12,752 bases of DNA, taken from an uncultured Helicobacteraceae bacterium (GTDB taxonomy: Bacteria > Campylobacterota > Campylobacteria > Campylobacterales > Helicobacteraceae). Both the position numbers and the translations under genes were made by a program. The notes beneath the pieces are model-generated. The model saw only the letters and a program-made list of their open reading frames with translations. It was not told the DNA's origin and did no database searches. The stretch is taken from positions 1 through 12,752 of the forward strand of contig CAKVEH010000015.1 of assembly GCA_934728205.1 (NCBI GenBank), read 5' to 3'. Position 1 is the first letter of the stretch. Each line of letters starts with the position of its first letter. This document shows, piece by piece, positions 1 through 7,818 of the stretch.

Positions 1-675
1 TGCTACACGCTGCTTCTGACCCCCAGACAATGCCATTGGTTTCCTTTTCAATAATTCCTGCAACCCTAAAATTTCTAAGGCTTCTTGTTTGCTTAATTCT
101 GCACTACCAGCGTATAACGACTCAAACCCGTCATAAATTTTATTGAAGTCGTCATTGTCGATTTCAAAATATGCAGCAATGTCAATAATCATCTCTTTTT
201 CAGAATCACAAAATTCATTATCCGCATACGCTAACACAAACAAAAACTCCACAACCTTTAATCGCTTTTTATACTCGCCCTTTGTTTTTTCATTAAAGTC
301 CATACAAAGTTGCTCTAAATCTTTTGGGCTTGCGTCATTGTAGATTTCTAATAAGTTTTCCTTGCTTATTTTACTAGAATCTTTTGCCATTTCATCAATC
401 ATATCTTCCACGAGCACGCGTTCTGCTTCGCAAGCATTCCCATCGGCACGGCAAAATACACCTAAAATCGCACTTAAGATTCCATATTCACTCTCTTTGG
501 CTTTATTATACGCACGACTTTTTTCATCATCGACAAAGCTCACTCTTGGCATTGGGCTAGGACTTGGCGTCTTTGTGAATTCTTGTGGGTGGAGTGGATT
601 TTTAAGATAATCTTGCAGAGTAATATACAAAAAATACGCGACACCAGCACCAATGAGCAACAAAATAAATTCCAT
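1..675 (-). CDS. Partial TerB/DjlA-like membrane protein with an ABC-ATPase-like C-terminal end
   Basis: An open frame of 225 codons runs from an ATG at 675 off the left edge with no stop. AGGGGA lies just upstream and fits as the ribosome binding site. Residues 3-20 are a hydrophobic N-terminal anchor. A Pro/Ser-rich linker follows (27-45). Residues 62-185 form a helical acidic TerB-like domain (for example ILGVFCRADGN at 69-79 and FVLAYADNEF near 146-155). This layout (anchor, TerB, then J domain) is that of DjlA-type DnaJ-like co-chaperones of epsilonproteobacteria. From about residue 199 the sequence should become a J domain. Instead residues 206-225 read as the end of an ABC ATPase, with LSGGQKQRVA at 216-225. 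The TerB part is clear. The C-terminal switch could be a real fusion or a chimeric join, with EILGL (201-205) plausible in both families. The gene lies downstream of ppsA on the same strand with its own candidate promoter. Confidence 0.7.
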   Translation of the reverse strand, partial: MEFILLLIGAGVAYFLYITLQDYLKNPLHPQEFTKTPSPSPMPRVSFVDDEKSRAYNKAKESEYGILSAILGVFCRADGNACEAERVLVEDMIDEMAKDSSKISKENLLEIYNDASPKDLEQLCMDFNEKTKGEYKKRLKVVEFLFVLAYADNEFCDSEKEMIIDIAAYFEIDNDDFNKIYDGFESLYAGSAELSKQEALEILGLQELLKRKPMALSGGQKQRVA

Positions 676-700
676 AAACTTCCCCTAAAAAATATGAAGT

Positions 701-709
701 ATTTTAGCA
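701..709 (-). promoter_or_regulatory. Candidate promoter for the TerB/DjlA-like gene
   Basis: On the minus strand TGC-TAAAAT forms an extended -10 box. It would start transcription near 694, leaving a leader of about 19 nt before the ATG at 675. It lies just past the ppsA terminator hairpin, so the downstream gene probably has its own promoter. No convincing -35 box is visible. Confidence 0.45.
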
Positions 710-714
710 AAACC

Positions 715-757
715 AAATCCACTTTTTATGAAATTTTACACAAAAAAGTGGATTTTT
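715..757. terminator. Strong hairpin terminator after ppsA
   Basis: AAATCCACTTTTT (715-727) and AAAAAGTGGATTT (743-755) are perfect 13-bp inverted arms around a 15-nt loop. On the minus strand the stem lies 24-66 nt past the ppsA stop codon and is followed by a short T-rich stretch (GGTTTTG). On the plus strand the arm ends in five Ts. It can therefore act in either direction, but only ppsA has an obvious use for it. Confidence 0.7.
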
Positions 758-780
758 CGCCTATACTTTAAAAATGTAAG

Positions 781-3210
781 TTATCTATCGAGCTTTTTTT
801 CTAACTCGGCGACAAACTGCCAAGTTTTCACCACAGAATCTGGATTAAGTGAAATTGAGCTAATGCCTTCTTTCACAAGGAATTCCGTTACTTCTGGGTA
901 ATCACTTGGTGCTTGTCCGCAGATTCCACAATATTTGTTATGCTTTTTGCACGCTTCAATCGCTTTTTTAAACATCACAAATATCGCTGGATTGCGCTCA
1001 TCAAAGATATGGCTTACTAGCTGTCCATCTCTATCTACGCCCAAAGTCATCTGTGTGAGGTCGTTTGAACCAATGGAGAACCCATCAAAGAGCTGTAAAA
1101 ATTCATCGGCCAAAATCACATTTACAGGCAATTCACACATTACATAAATTTCTAATCCATTGCGCCCAGATTCTAATCCATTGCGTCTCATAATTTCAAG
1201 CACCTTTTTACCCTCTTCAGGAGTGCGTAAAAACGGAATCATCACCTTCATATTGCCTAATCCCATTTCATCGCGCACCATTGCTAGTGCCTCACATTCC
1301 CATTCAAACGCATTGCGATACAAATCAGAATAATATCTACTTGCCCCGCGGTATCCTAGCATCGGATTTTCTTCTTGAGGTTCATAATAACTTCCTGCTA
1401 TCATTCCACGATATTCATTTGATTTAAAGTCGCTAGTGCGCACGATGACAGGATTTGGATAAAAAGCTGAGCAAATCATACCAATGCCCTCGGCGATTTT
1501 TTTGACAAAGAAGTCTTTAGGGCTTTCATAGCCTGCCATAAGTTTCTCAATCGCTGTTTTTTCTTTGATTTCTTTGCTTTTGCCATTTTGAATATCAAGT
1601 AGCGCAAGAGGATGTGCTTTAATTTGATTTAAGATAATAAGCTCCATTCGTGCCAGCCCAACTCCTGAATTTGGTAAATGAGCAAAGCTAAAGGCTTTTT
1701 CTGGATTCCCAACATTCATATAAATTTTTGTCTTTGTCTTGCCAAGGTTATCAAGCTCAACCACTTCAATTTCGTATTTATACTCCCCAGCATATATATA
1801 GCCCTCTTCGCCCTCTGCGCAAGAGACTGTAACTTCCATTCCTGTATAAAGTCTATCTGTTGCTCCTGCTGCACCCACGATGGCAGGCACACCAATTTCA
1901 CGCGCTACAATCGCTGCGTGGCAAGTGCGCCCGCCACGATTAGTAATCACCGCAGCTGCTTTTTTCATCGCTGGCTCCCAATCAGGGTCAGTGTTGTCCG
2001 TTACGAGAATCTCCCCTTCTTTAAAGGTATTCATATGTTCTAAGTCATTGATAATACGCACCTTCCCAAATCCAATCTTACCACCAATGGCGCGTCCTGT
2101 CAAAAGGACCTCTCTATTTTCATTTGGATTGACAAATTTAAATTTTTCTAAGCGATTGCCACTTTGGTTTTTGAGTTTTTGGCTTTGCACAGTCTCGGGT
2201 CGCGCTTGAACGATAAAAATCTCACCGCTATCACCATCTTTTGCCCACTCCATATCCATAGGGCGGTATTCACCTGCCTCTTTGGTATAATGCTCCTCAA
2301 TCTTTACTGCATAACGCGCAAGGGTCAAAATATCCTCATCGGTTATGGAAAAAGTGCGGAGTTCTTTTTGTGTTGTTTTGATATTTTTTGTTGGGTGTTC
2401 GCTTCCTCGTGGAGCATATACCATTTTTTGGTGCTTATGCCCTAGTTGTCGCTTAATAATGGGTCGTTTGCCATCTTTTAGTGTCGGTTTAAATACATAA
2501 AATTCATCAGGATTGACCGTTCCTCCTACGACATTTTCACCAAGTCCCCAAGATGAAGTAATAAACACAGCATCTTTAAAGCCCGTCTCTGTATCAATGC
2601 TAAACATCACCCCAGCAGAAGCTTTATCTGCTCGCACCATTTTTTGCACACCCACAGAAAGAGCGACTTTAAAATGGTCAAATCCTCTTGAAGCGCGATA
2701 GCTCACAGCCCTATCAGTGAATAATGAAGCAAAACACGACTTAATGTAGTGGATAAGCTCTGCTTTGCCCTTAACGCTTAAATAGGTGTCTTGTTGTCCA
2801 GCGAAGCTCGCATCAGGCAAGTCTTCTGCTGTCGCACTACTTCGCACAGCAACATCTGCCTCGCGCATATTGTATTCATCACTAAGTTTTTTGTATGCAG
2901 TGAAAATCTCTTCGCGTAAGTCTTCAGGGAATGGCGTGCCAAAGATAAGTTCGCGGATTTTTTTAGAGCGCGTTTTAAGCACATCGATTTCGGTTACATC
3001 TACGCCTTTAAGCAAGTCTATGATTTTTTGACGAATCCCACCAGAATCTAACAAATACCAATATGCCTCACTTGTGATTGCAAAGCCATTTGGCACTTTT
3101 ATCCCTTCACTTGCTAATTCTTGAAACATCTCGCCAATACTCGCATTTTTACCACCCACGATGGGCACATCTTTGTTGTTTAGTTCCTTGAAAAACTTAA
3201 TATACTTCAC
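781..3210 (-). CDS. ppsA: Phosphoenolpyruvate synthase
   Basis: PEP synthase (pyruvate, water dikinase) converts pyruvate, ATP and water to PEP, AMP and phosphate, the entry step of gluconeogenesis. The 809 residues are full length for the family. The N-terminal ATP/pyruvate-binding domain carries [10 protein letters not shown] (19-28) and [20 protein letters not shown] (122-141). The mobile phosphohistidine domain has [16 protein letters not shown] (423-438) with catalytic His431. The C-terminal PEP-binding barrel has GYRGASR (619-625), [11 protein letters not shown] (710-720) and GICGQAPSD (762-770) with the catalytic Cys764. The start is GTG at 3210, preceded by AGGAG at good spacing (3216-3220), and the protein opens [10 protein letters not shown] as expected. 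It is separated from lpxB upstream by 135 nt with its own promoter, and a strong hairpin follows the stop. No missing key residues were seen. Confidence 0.97.
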   Translation of the reverse strand: MKYIKFFKELNNKDVPIVGGKNASIGEMFQELASEGIKVPNGFAITSEAYWYLLDSGGIRQKIIDLLKGVDVTEIDVLKTRSKKIRELIFGTPFPEDLREEIFTAYKKLSDEYNMREADVAVRSSATAEDLPDASFAGQQDTYLSVKGKAELIHYIKSCFASLFTDRAVSYRASRGFDHFKVALSVGVQKMVRADKASAGVMFSIDTETGFKDAVFITSSWGLGENVVGGTVNPDEFYVFKPTLKDGKRPIIKRQLGHKHQKMVYAPRGSEHPTKNIKTTQKELRTFSITDEDILTLARYAVKIEEHYTKEAGEYRPMDMEWAKDGDSGEIFIVQARPETVQSQKLKNQSGNRLEKFKFVNPNENREVLLTGRAIGGKIGFGKVRIINDLEHMNTFKEGEILVTDNTDPDWEPAMKKAAAVITNRGGRTCHAAIVAREIGVPAIVGAAGATDRLYTGMEVTVSCAEGEEGYIYAGEYKYEIEVVELDNLGKTKTKIYMNVGNPEKAFSFAHLPNSGVGLARMELIILNQIKAHPLALLDIQNGKSKEIKEKTAIEKLMAGYESPKDFFVKKIAEGIGMICSAFYPNPVIVRTSDFKSNEYRGMIAGSYYEPQEENPMLGYRGASRYYSDLYRNAFEWECEALAMVRDEMGLGNMKVMIPFLRTPEEGKKVLEIMRRNGLESGRNGLEIYVMCELPVNVILADEFLQLFDGFSIGSNDLTQMTLGVDRDGQLVSHIFDERNPAIFVMFKKAIEACKKHNKYCGICGQAPSDYPEVTEFLVKEGISSISLNPDSVVKTWQFVAELEKKLDR

Positions 3211-3239
3211 ACTTTCTCCTTATTGGTTTTATTTTAACG

Positions 3240-3276
3240 AATCTTAAAATATTCTAATCAACCAATATTTAAGATT
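3240..3276. repeat. Imperfect palindrome in the ppsA leader
   Basis: AATCTTAAAATATT (3240-3253) and AATATTTAAGATT (3264-3276) are inverted arms differing by one extra A, with a 10-nt spacer. The outer edge coincides with the transcription start predicted from the ppsA -10 box. The palindrome would then either form a hairpin at the very 5' end of the mRNA or act as an operator over the start site. The function is inferred from position only. Confidence 0.5.
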
Positions 3277-3282
3277 CTATAA

Positions 3283-3291
3283 ATTGTATCA
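3283..3291 (-). promoter_or_regulatory. Candidate ppsA promoter
   Basis: On the minus strand TGA-TACAAT is an extended -10 box. Transcription would begin near 3276, giving a leader of about 66 nt before the GTG at 3210. A second possible box, TAGAAT (3279-3274), lies just downstream. No clear -35 box is seen. Confidence 0.5.
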
Positions 3292-3345
3292 TTTTTTGTA
3301 ACATCGTTATTTTTTTGAAACACCATTGTTGTTGTCTTTAATTTT

Positions 3346-4485
3346 TTAAGATTGCATAAGAATCTGTGCAATGCGCCCTGAGCTGCCTTGCACCAAATAC
3401 TCTCTTAGCTTTTTTGCTTCTTTTGTGTATGTTTCATAGTTAAAATTTTCATAACCTTTTAGGAGGTTTTGCACATTTAAATCATCTTGGATATACTCAT
3501 TATGCAGTCTTGCTTTACCTTTGCCAACGGGTTGTCCTAGAGCTGCTTGGTATAAAATGTTTGCCAATCCTACGACACTTAAATGCACAAACGCCTTAAC
3601 GATGTAAAATTCAACCTTGCGCATTGTGTAAGCGAGGCAAAACGGCGCACCCAATAGCGCGGCTTGTAGCGTTGCTGTGCCAGAGCAGATGAAAGCAAAC
3701 TTGCACGATTGTAAATGAAACACTGCATCAAAACTTACACTAAAATTTTCAATTTCTTGTCCATAAATTTTGTAAAGCTCTTGTTTGCTAAGTTTGGCAA
3801 AATGAATTGGAAGCACCAGCACTTTTGGGCTATCGCTTAGCTTTTGTGAGAGCTCTATAAAGAGTGGAAAAATACGCCTTATCTCACTTTTGCGACTGCC
3901 GGGCATAAATACGATATTCTCACCACGAGATTTTATGGACTTTAATGGGAGAGAATCAAGCAGTGGATGTCCGACAAACTCTGCACGATTTTCTTTGAGT
4001 GCATTTGGATAGAGTGAGAGCTCAAATGGGAGAGTAGCACAGATTCTATCACAAAACTTCTCAATAGTCTTTGCTCTCCAAGGCTTCCAAGCCCATACTT
4101 GAGGGAGAATATAATAAATTATTTCAGGTTTTTTGTTATTTTTGCGAAGTTTTTTTAGCCCCTTTGCTAGTGGGATATGAAAGCTCGAGCTATCAATAAG
4201 CAGTGCTTTATCGCAAGTGTTGGCGAGTTGCACCATTTCATCATTCACGCGCTTGTAGAAAAAGATTCGCTTAAGCACATCAATAAAGCCCATAGTTGCA
4301 AATGCGCTTAATTCATAGCTTGATTTTACATCTATGTATTGGAGATTTTCAAACACACTGCAATCAAAAATCCCAAGCAACTCGACTTTTTCTTTATTTG
4401 CGCGTGCTAATTCATTTAAATGCTTACCAAGTTCGCGCAAATGGATATTAGCACTCGGTTCTAAGGCACTGATAAAAATACGCAT
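3346..4485 (-). CDS. lpxB: Lipid-A-disaccharide synthase
   Basis: LpxB (glycosyltransferase family 19) joins UDP-2,3-diacylglucosamine to lipid X to make the lipid A disaccharide at the inner face of the cytoplasmic membrane. The 379 residues fit the family. Visible marks are the N-terminal ISALEPSANIHLREL (5-19), PQVWAWKPWR (128-137), VGHPLLD (171-177), the nucleotide-binding PGSRKSEI (195-202) and SGTATLQAALLGAPF (268-282). The ATG at 4485 overlaps the stop of the upstream coiled-coil gene by one base (TAATG), so the two are likely translationally coupled. It is the last gene of the hypA - coiled-coil - lpxB group. No clear terminator was found in the 135 nt before ppsA, so some read-through into ppsA is possible. 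Confidence 0.96.
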   Translation of the reverse strand: MRIFISALEPSANIHLRELGKHLNELARANKEKVELLGIFDCSVFENLQYIDVKSSYELSAFATMGFIDVLKRIFFYKRVNDEMVQLANTCDKALLIDSSSFHIPLAKGLKKLRKNNKKPEIIYYILPQVWAWKPWRAKTIEKFCDRICATLPFELSLYPNALKENRAEFVGHPLLDSLPLKSIKSRGENIVFMPGSRKSEIRRIFPLFIELSQKLSDSPKVLVLPIHFAKLSKQELYKIYGQEIENFSVSFDAVFHLQSCKFAFICSGTATLQAALLGAPFCLAYTMRKVEFYIVKAFVHLSVVGLANILYQAALGQPVGKGKARLHNEYIQDDLNVQNLLKGYENFNYETYTKEAKKLREYLVQGSSGRIAQILMQS

Positions 4486-5027
4486 TAGCTTTCCTTTGTG
4501 TTTGTAGAATTTTCTAATACACGAGAATCCACGCTAGATTCTGTATTTTTGTTGCTTTGCGAGAGATTGTTTAAAATCTCAAGGTCATTGAGCGATTGGA
4601 GGATTTGCTGTGCTTTTTTATCTTGTCGATTTTGCTTGTGTTGGTAATTTTGCTTGTCGCGATGCTCTAATTCTAACTCTTGAGCCAAATCGCGCACTTC
4701 AATTTGTAATCGTTTGTTTTGTAGTTCTAGTTTTAGAAGTTTATCTACACGATACTTTGGGTCTGGTGTCTTTTCTGGGAGGCTTTGTTGCTTTTCATCA
4801 ATAATAGATTCCAAGTGTGCTTTTTGTTTTTTGAGGACACTGATTTGCTCGCGCAGTTGTTTTAGCTCTTCTTTTGTTTGTTTAATTTCGTCTTGATAAT
4901 TTGCTATTTCAACCCTAAATTCCGTGCGTTGCTTTTCAAAAATATTCATCACTTCCCATAGGCTCATTGTTTCAATGTCTTGGTGTAAGAATTGGTTAAA
5001 GATTTGAGAATCTATATCTTTTTTCAC
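4485..5027 (-). CDS. Hypothetical coiled-coil protein between hypA and lpxB
   Basis: This is a 180-residue soluble protein without a signal peptide or membrane segment. Residues about 30-80 and 95-125 are rich in Glu, Lys, Gln and Leu with heptad-like spacing and are predicted coiled coil (for example EELKQLREQISVLKKQKA at 53-70). The C-terminal tail from 155 is Asn/Ser-rich and probably disordered. The start is GTG at 5027, inside GTGA shared with the hypA stop codon, with AAAGGA upstream. Its stop overlaps the lpxB start (TAATG). By position it corresponds to what I recall as H. pylori HP0868, also uncharacterised. No function can be assigned from the sequence. The double overlap suggests it is made in step with its neighbours. 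Confidence 0.85.
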   Translation of the reverse strand: MKKDIDSQIFNQFLHQDIETMSLWEVMNIFEKQRTEFRVEIANYQDEIKQTKEELKQLREQISVLKKQKAHLESIIDEKQQSLPEKTPDPKYRVDKLLKLELQNKRLQIEVRDLAQELELEHRDKQNYQHKQNRQDKKAQQILQSLNDLEILNNLSQSNKNTESSVDSRVLENSTNTKES

Positions 5028-5386
5028 GCGTTTTCCTTTGTTTCTAACTCTAAACTAAGTAAGAGCAAATCCTTTCCCTGTATGATTTCTACGGCATTGC
5101 TTCCGCATTTTTGACACTTTGAGTAGGGCATCTGTGTTGGTGTGCTTTCTTGCTTGCAATCTTTGCAAGCAAGCACAATATCTTGCTTTTTAATCTCTAA
5201 AGTAGCGTTTTGACACAAAGCGTAATCATTTCTAAATACCTCAAAAGTATTTGCCAAAAGCTCGCTATCCACTCCGCTATGCCTGCCTACACTAATGACA
5301 ATCCTCGCTATATTGTGGGCTTTGTTTGTCCTTGCTACTTCGCAAGATTGCTCCAAAAGCGCACTTACAATAGAATACTCGTGCAT
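5024..5386 (-). CDS. hypA: Hydrogenase/urease nickel-insertion protein HypA
   Basis: HypA is a small metallochaperone that, with HypB, delivers nickel to [NiFe]-hydrogenase; in H. pylori it also serves urease. The 120 residues match the family. The N-terminal MHE places His2, the nickel ligand, at the required position. The zinc site is two CxxC pairs, CKDC (74-77) and CQKC (91-94). The tail SLEL (111-114) is also family-like. The ATG at 5386 must be the start because of His2, and AAAGGAT lies upstream. It is the first gene of a three-gene overlapping group with a good promoter about 32 nt upstream of the start codon. Urease and hydrogenase genes are not in the window, so which enzyme it serves here is not visible. 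Confidence 0.96.
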   Translation of the reverse strand: MHEYSIVSALLEQSCEVARTNKAHNIARIVISVGRHSGVDSELLANTFEVFRNDYALCQNATLEIKKQDIVLACKDCKQESTPTQMPYSKCQKCGSNAVEIIQGKDLLLLSLELETKENA

Positions 5387-5417
5387 TGCTATCCTTTAGC
5401 TAAGATTGCATATTTGC

Positions 5418-5423
5418 ATTATA
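5418..5423 (-). promoter_or_regulatory. Candidate promoter of the hypA operon
   Basis: A perfect TATAAT lies on the minus strand in AT-rich sequence. Transcription would start near 5411, with a leader of about 25 nt before the hypA ATG at 5386. It is divergent from the ispG promoter 50 bp away. Confidence 0.6.
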
Positions 5424-5467
5424 CAAAATCTTAAAAAATTTTTAGTCTTATCAAACCTTTTTTAAGC

Positions 5468-5473
5468 TACAAT
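5468..5473 (+). promoter_or_regulatory. Candidate ispG promoter
   Basis: TACAAT sits about 45 nt before the ispG ATG at 5519, giving a leader of roughly 39 nt. It probably drives ispG, the ferritin-like gene and dapE, as gaps between them are 32 and 12 nt with no terminator seen. Confidence 0.5.
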
Positions 5474-5518
5474 TTGATTTTATTACAACACTTTTGCTTT
5501 CAAGGAGTGAGAAAGACA

Positions 5519-6589
5519 ATGCAACGCGTAAAAACTAAACAAATTTTTGTGGGTAATGTCGCTATTGGTGGTGATGCTCCCATATCAATCCAAAGTATGA
5601 CTTTTAGCAAGACTTGCGATATTGAGGCGACTAAAGCTCAAATCGATAGACTTGCTCTTGCAGGTGCTAACATTGTGCGTGTGGCGGTAAGTAGTGAAGA
5701 GGACGCCAAAGCACTTAAAGCACTTAAAGCAATTTCGCCTCTACCAATCGTTGCGGATATTCATTTTCGATATAGATTTGCCCTTATTGCTGCGGAATCT
5801 GTGGATTGTATTCGCATAAATCCGGGCAATATTGGTAGTAAAGATAAGATAAAAGCAGTCGCCGATGCGTGCAATGCGCGTAAGATTCCCATTCGTATCG
5901 GGGTAAATGGCGGGAGTTTGGAGAAGCAATTTGAGCGCAAATATGGCGCAACACCACAAGGAATGATAGAATCTGCGCGGTATAACATTGGGCTCTTAGA
6001 GGATTTTGGGTTTCACAATATTAAAATATCTCTTAAAAATAGTGATGTGGTAAGCACAATGCAGGCATATCGTGGATTGCGCCCTTTGGTTGAGTATCCC
6101 TTTCATTTGGGTGTTACAGAAGCAGGCACGCTTGCACACTCAAGCGTGAAGTCTGCTATGGCATTAGGCGGGCTTTTAATGGAGGGCATTGGCGATACAA
6201 TGCGTTGCTCTATCACAGGTGAGTTAGAAGAAGAGGTCAATTTAGCGCGTATGATTCTTAAATACAGCGGACGACAAAAAGAGGGCATCACACTTGTATC
6301 TTGCCCTACTTGTGGGAGGATAGAAGTGGATTTGGTAAGCGCAGTGAGAGAGGTAGAAAAGAAAATCGCCCACATTAAAACACCATTGCAAATTAGCGTT
6401 ATGGGTTGTGCTGTGAATGCACTTGGCGAAGCTAAACACGCAGACATTGCCATTGCTTTTGGCAATAAAGAGGGACTTATTATCAAAGAGGGTGAGCTTG
6501 TCGGCAAGTATAAAGAAAATGAAATTTTAGAAATCTTTATGCAAGAAGTGCTTAATCTTGCCAAGCAAAGAGCTAAACAAGATTCTTAA
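5519..6589 (+). CDS. ispG: 4-hydroxy-3-methylbut-2-enyl diphosphate synthase
   Basis: IspG (GcpE) is the [4Fe-4S] enzyme of the MEP isoprenoid pathway that converts methylerythritol cyclodiphosphate to HMBPP. The 356 residues fit the two-domain bacterial form. A TIM-barrel part carries [12 protein letters not shown] (21-32), [11 protein letters not shown] (78-88) and [12 protein letters not shown] (99-110). The C-terminal iron-sulfur part carries SCPTCGR (261-267) and [14 protein letters not shown] (296-309), giving ligands Cys262, Cys265, Cys297 and Glu304. The frame is open upstream to a TTG at 5474, but ATG at 5519 starts the protein at [10 protein letters not shown] as in relatives. AAGGAG lies at 5502-5507, a slightly long spacing of 11 nt. 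It is the first gene of a likely three-gene operon. Confidence 0.96.
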   Translation: MQRVKTKQIFVGNVAIGGDAPISIQSMTFSKTCDIEATKAQIDRLALAGANIVRVAVSSEEDAKALKALKAISPLPIVADIHFRYRFALIAAESVDCIRINPGNIGSKDKIKAVADACNARKIPIRIGVNGGSLEKQFERKYGATPQGMIESARYNIGLLEDFGFHNIKISLKNSDVVSTMQAYRGLRPLVEYPFHLGVTEAGTLAHSSVKSAMALGGLLMEGIGDTMRCSITGELEEEVNLARMILKYSGRQKEGITLVSCPTCGRIEVDLVSAVREVEKKIAHIKTPLQISVMGCAVNALGEAKHADIAIAFGNKEGLIIKEGELVGKYKENEILEIFMQEVLNLAKQRAKQDS

Positions 6590-6621
6590 AAGATACTTCT
6601 AAGTTTGGCAGGAGGTGTGGT

Positions 6622-7806
6622 TTGGAAGCTATCAATCATAGCGCAAGTGTAATGTTGGGAGATATTGCGCTTGGCAAGGCGTTTTTTTTGCGATTACAAA
6701 ATGCTTTTTTGCTCGCAAATAAGGGAGATATAATTGAGGTGTTAAGCGACTTTGATAATTTGGAATCTGAGCTTAGCTCTTGGGCGCAATTTAGCGGCGA
6801 GAAGTTTCTTTTTAAAAAGCCATTAAAAAACACTTACAGCTATTATTTACAAAAGACTTCTCATAATAAATTTCTTACACCCATTACAAGCATACAAGAC
6901 ATTGCACCATTAGAGATTGGGCTAGCTCCTAGAGGTGTGGCTTGTGAGATTGGTGTGCCTCATTATTATTTTGAGTTAGGCACAAAGGAAAATGTATGGA
7001 CGCAAAATGTAACAAAACTCTATGAAGACGCCAAAAACGCACAATGGAATGCTACAAACGACATCGCGTGGAGTGAAGTCGCACATTTCTCTCCAGCGTA
7101 TGAGCGCGCACTTGCTCAAATTATGACTTATTTGATTGAAAATGAGTTTTCCGCGTTGTATATCCCAAGTTATTTTTTAAACCGCATTTCGCCGTTTTTT
7201 ACCGAAGTCCCGCTCTTTCTCTCTAGTGTCATAGGCGATGAGGCACGCCATATTGAAGTATTTTTCAAACGCGCTAAAGCCACAGGATTTGGCTTGCAGC
7301 ACTCCACCATAACAACACAACAAAGCCTTTACACGCTCTTTAGGGAAAAAGATTATGTCAAATCAAGCTTTTTACTCCATATAATGGGTGAGGGGACATT
7401 TATTGACTTGCTCTCTTTTTTAGAAAAATACGCCAAAGATGTGCCAACAAAGAGGATTTTTAACCTCACTCGCATTGATGAATCGCGTCATGTAGCCTAT
7501 GGTATGGCACATATAAAAACCGCTCTAAAGGCAAATCCACAAAAAATCACATTGTTAAAAAATGCGGTGTTTTCACGCAAAGATTACCTTGATGAGCTCA
7601 GCACAGAATCCACACTCCTTATAGAATCTTTAGCCATTTATGCGGGTGGAGATGATAGTGCAAATGCGTATAAAATGGGGCTTGAACTTGTTGATGAGTT
7701 AAAGAAAAAAATGCAGACAAATCGCACACAGCGACTTGTCGCTTGTGGCATTGATGAAGAGCTTGCTAATGAAATGAGCAAGGCGCATACGCCAAATTTT
7801 ATGTAG
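6622..7806 (+). CDS. TusA-like domain fused to a diiron ferritin-like domain
   Basis: This protein has 394 residues. Residues about 11-78 follow the TusA/SirA pattern (GD..., then GDIIEVLSD at 35-43, WAQFSGEKF at 54-62 and a closing QK at 77-78), but the CPxP active-site motif is replaced by LGKA (17-20) and this domain has no cysteine. From about 130 the protein is a helical ferritin-like/ribonucleotide-reductase-like domain, including QWNATNDIAWSEV (141-153). Candidate diiron ligands are Glu173 or Glu175, the DEARH pair (Glu207, His210), Glu257 and the DESRH pair (Glu287, His290). The start is TTG at 6622, chosen because AGGAGGTG lies 4-11 nt upstream. The ligand set suggests an oxygen-activating or peroxide-handling diiron protein, but the substrate is unknown. 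A T8 run at 6682-6689 lies early in the gene. The domain calls come from pattern recognition; diiron is the surer of the two. Confidence 0.8.
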   Translation: MEAINHSASVMLGDIALGKAFFLRLQNAFLLANKGDIIEVLSDFDNLESELSSWAQFSGEKFLFKKPLKNTYSYYLQKTSHNKFLTPITSIQDIAPLEIGLAPRGVACEIGVPHYYFELGTKENVWTQNVTKLYEDAKNAQWNATNDIAWSEVAHFSPAYERALAQIMTYLIENEFSALYIPSYFLNRISPFFTEVPLFLSSVIGDEARHIEVFFKRAKATGFGLQHSTITTQQSLYTLFREKDYVKSSFLLHIMGEGTFIDLLSFLEKYAKDVPTKRIFNLTRIDESRHVAYGMAHIKTALKANPQKITLLKNAVFSRKDYLDELSTESTLLIESLAIYAGGDDSANAYKMGLELVDELKKKMQTNRTQRLVACGIDEELANEMSKAHTPNFM

Positions 7807-7818
7807 GGTGATGAAGCA

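Noticed and set aside
143..771. Several short plus-strand frames opposite the TerB/DjlA-like gene
   Set aside because: They are antisense to a frame with recognisable protein features, are serine/leucine-rich low-quality sequence and lack ribosome binding sites.
1151..1185. Two copies of TCTAATCCATTGCG 21 bp apart in ppsA, suggesting a small duplication
   Set aside because: The encoded NGL...NGL pattern is, as I recall, normal at this place in PEP synthases such as that of E. coli, so it is not a local insertion.
5474..5518. Upstream TTG start extending ispG by 15 residues
   Set aside because: The extension lies where the mRNA leader and ribosome binding site are expected, and relatives start at the [14 protein letters not shown] position.
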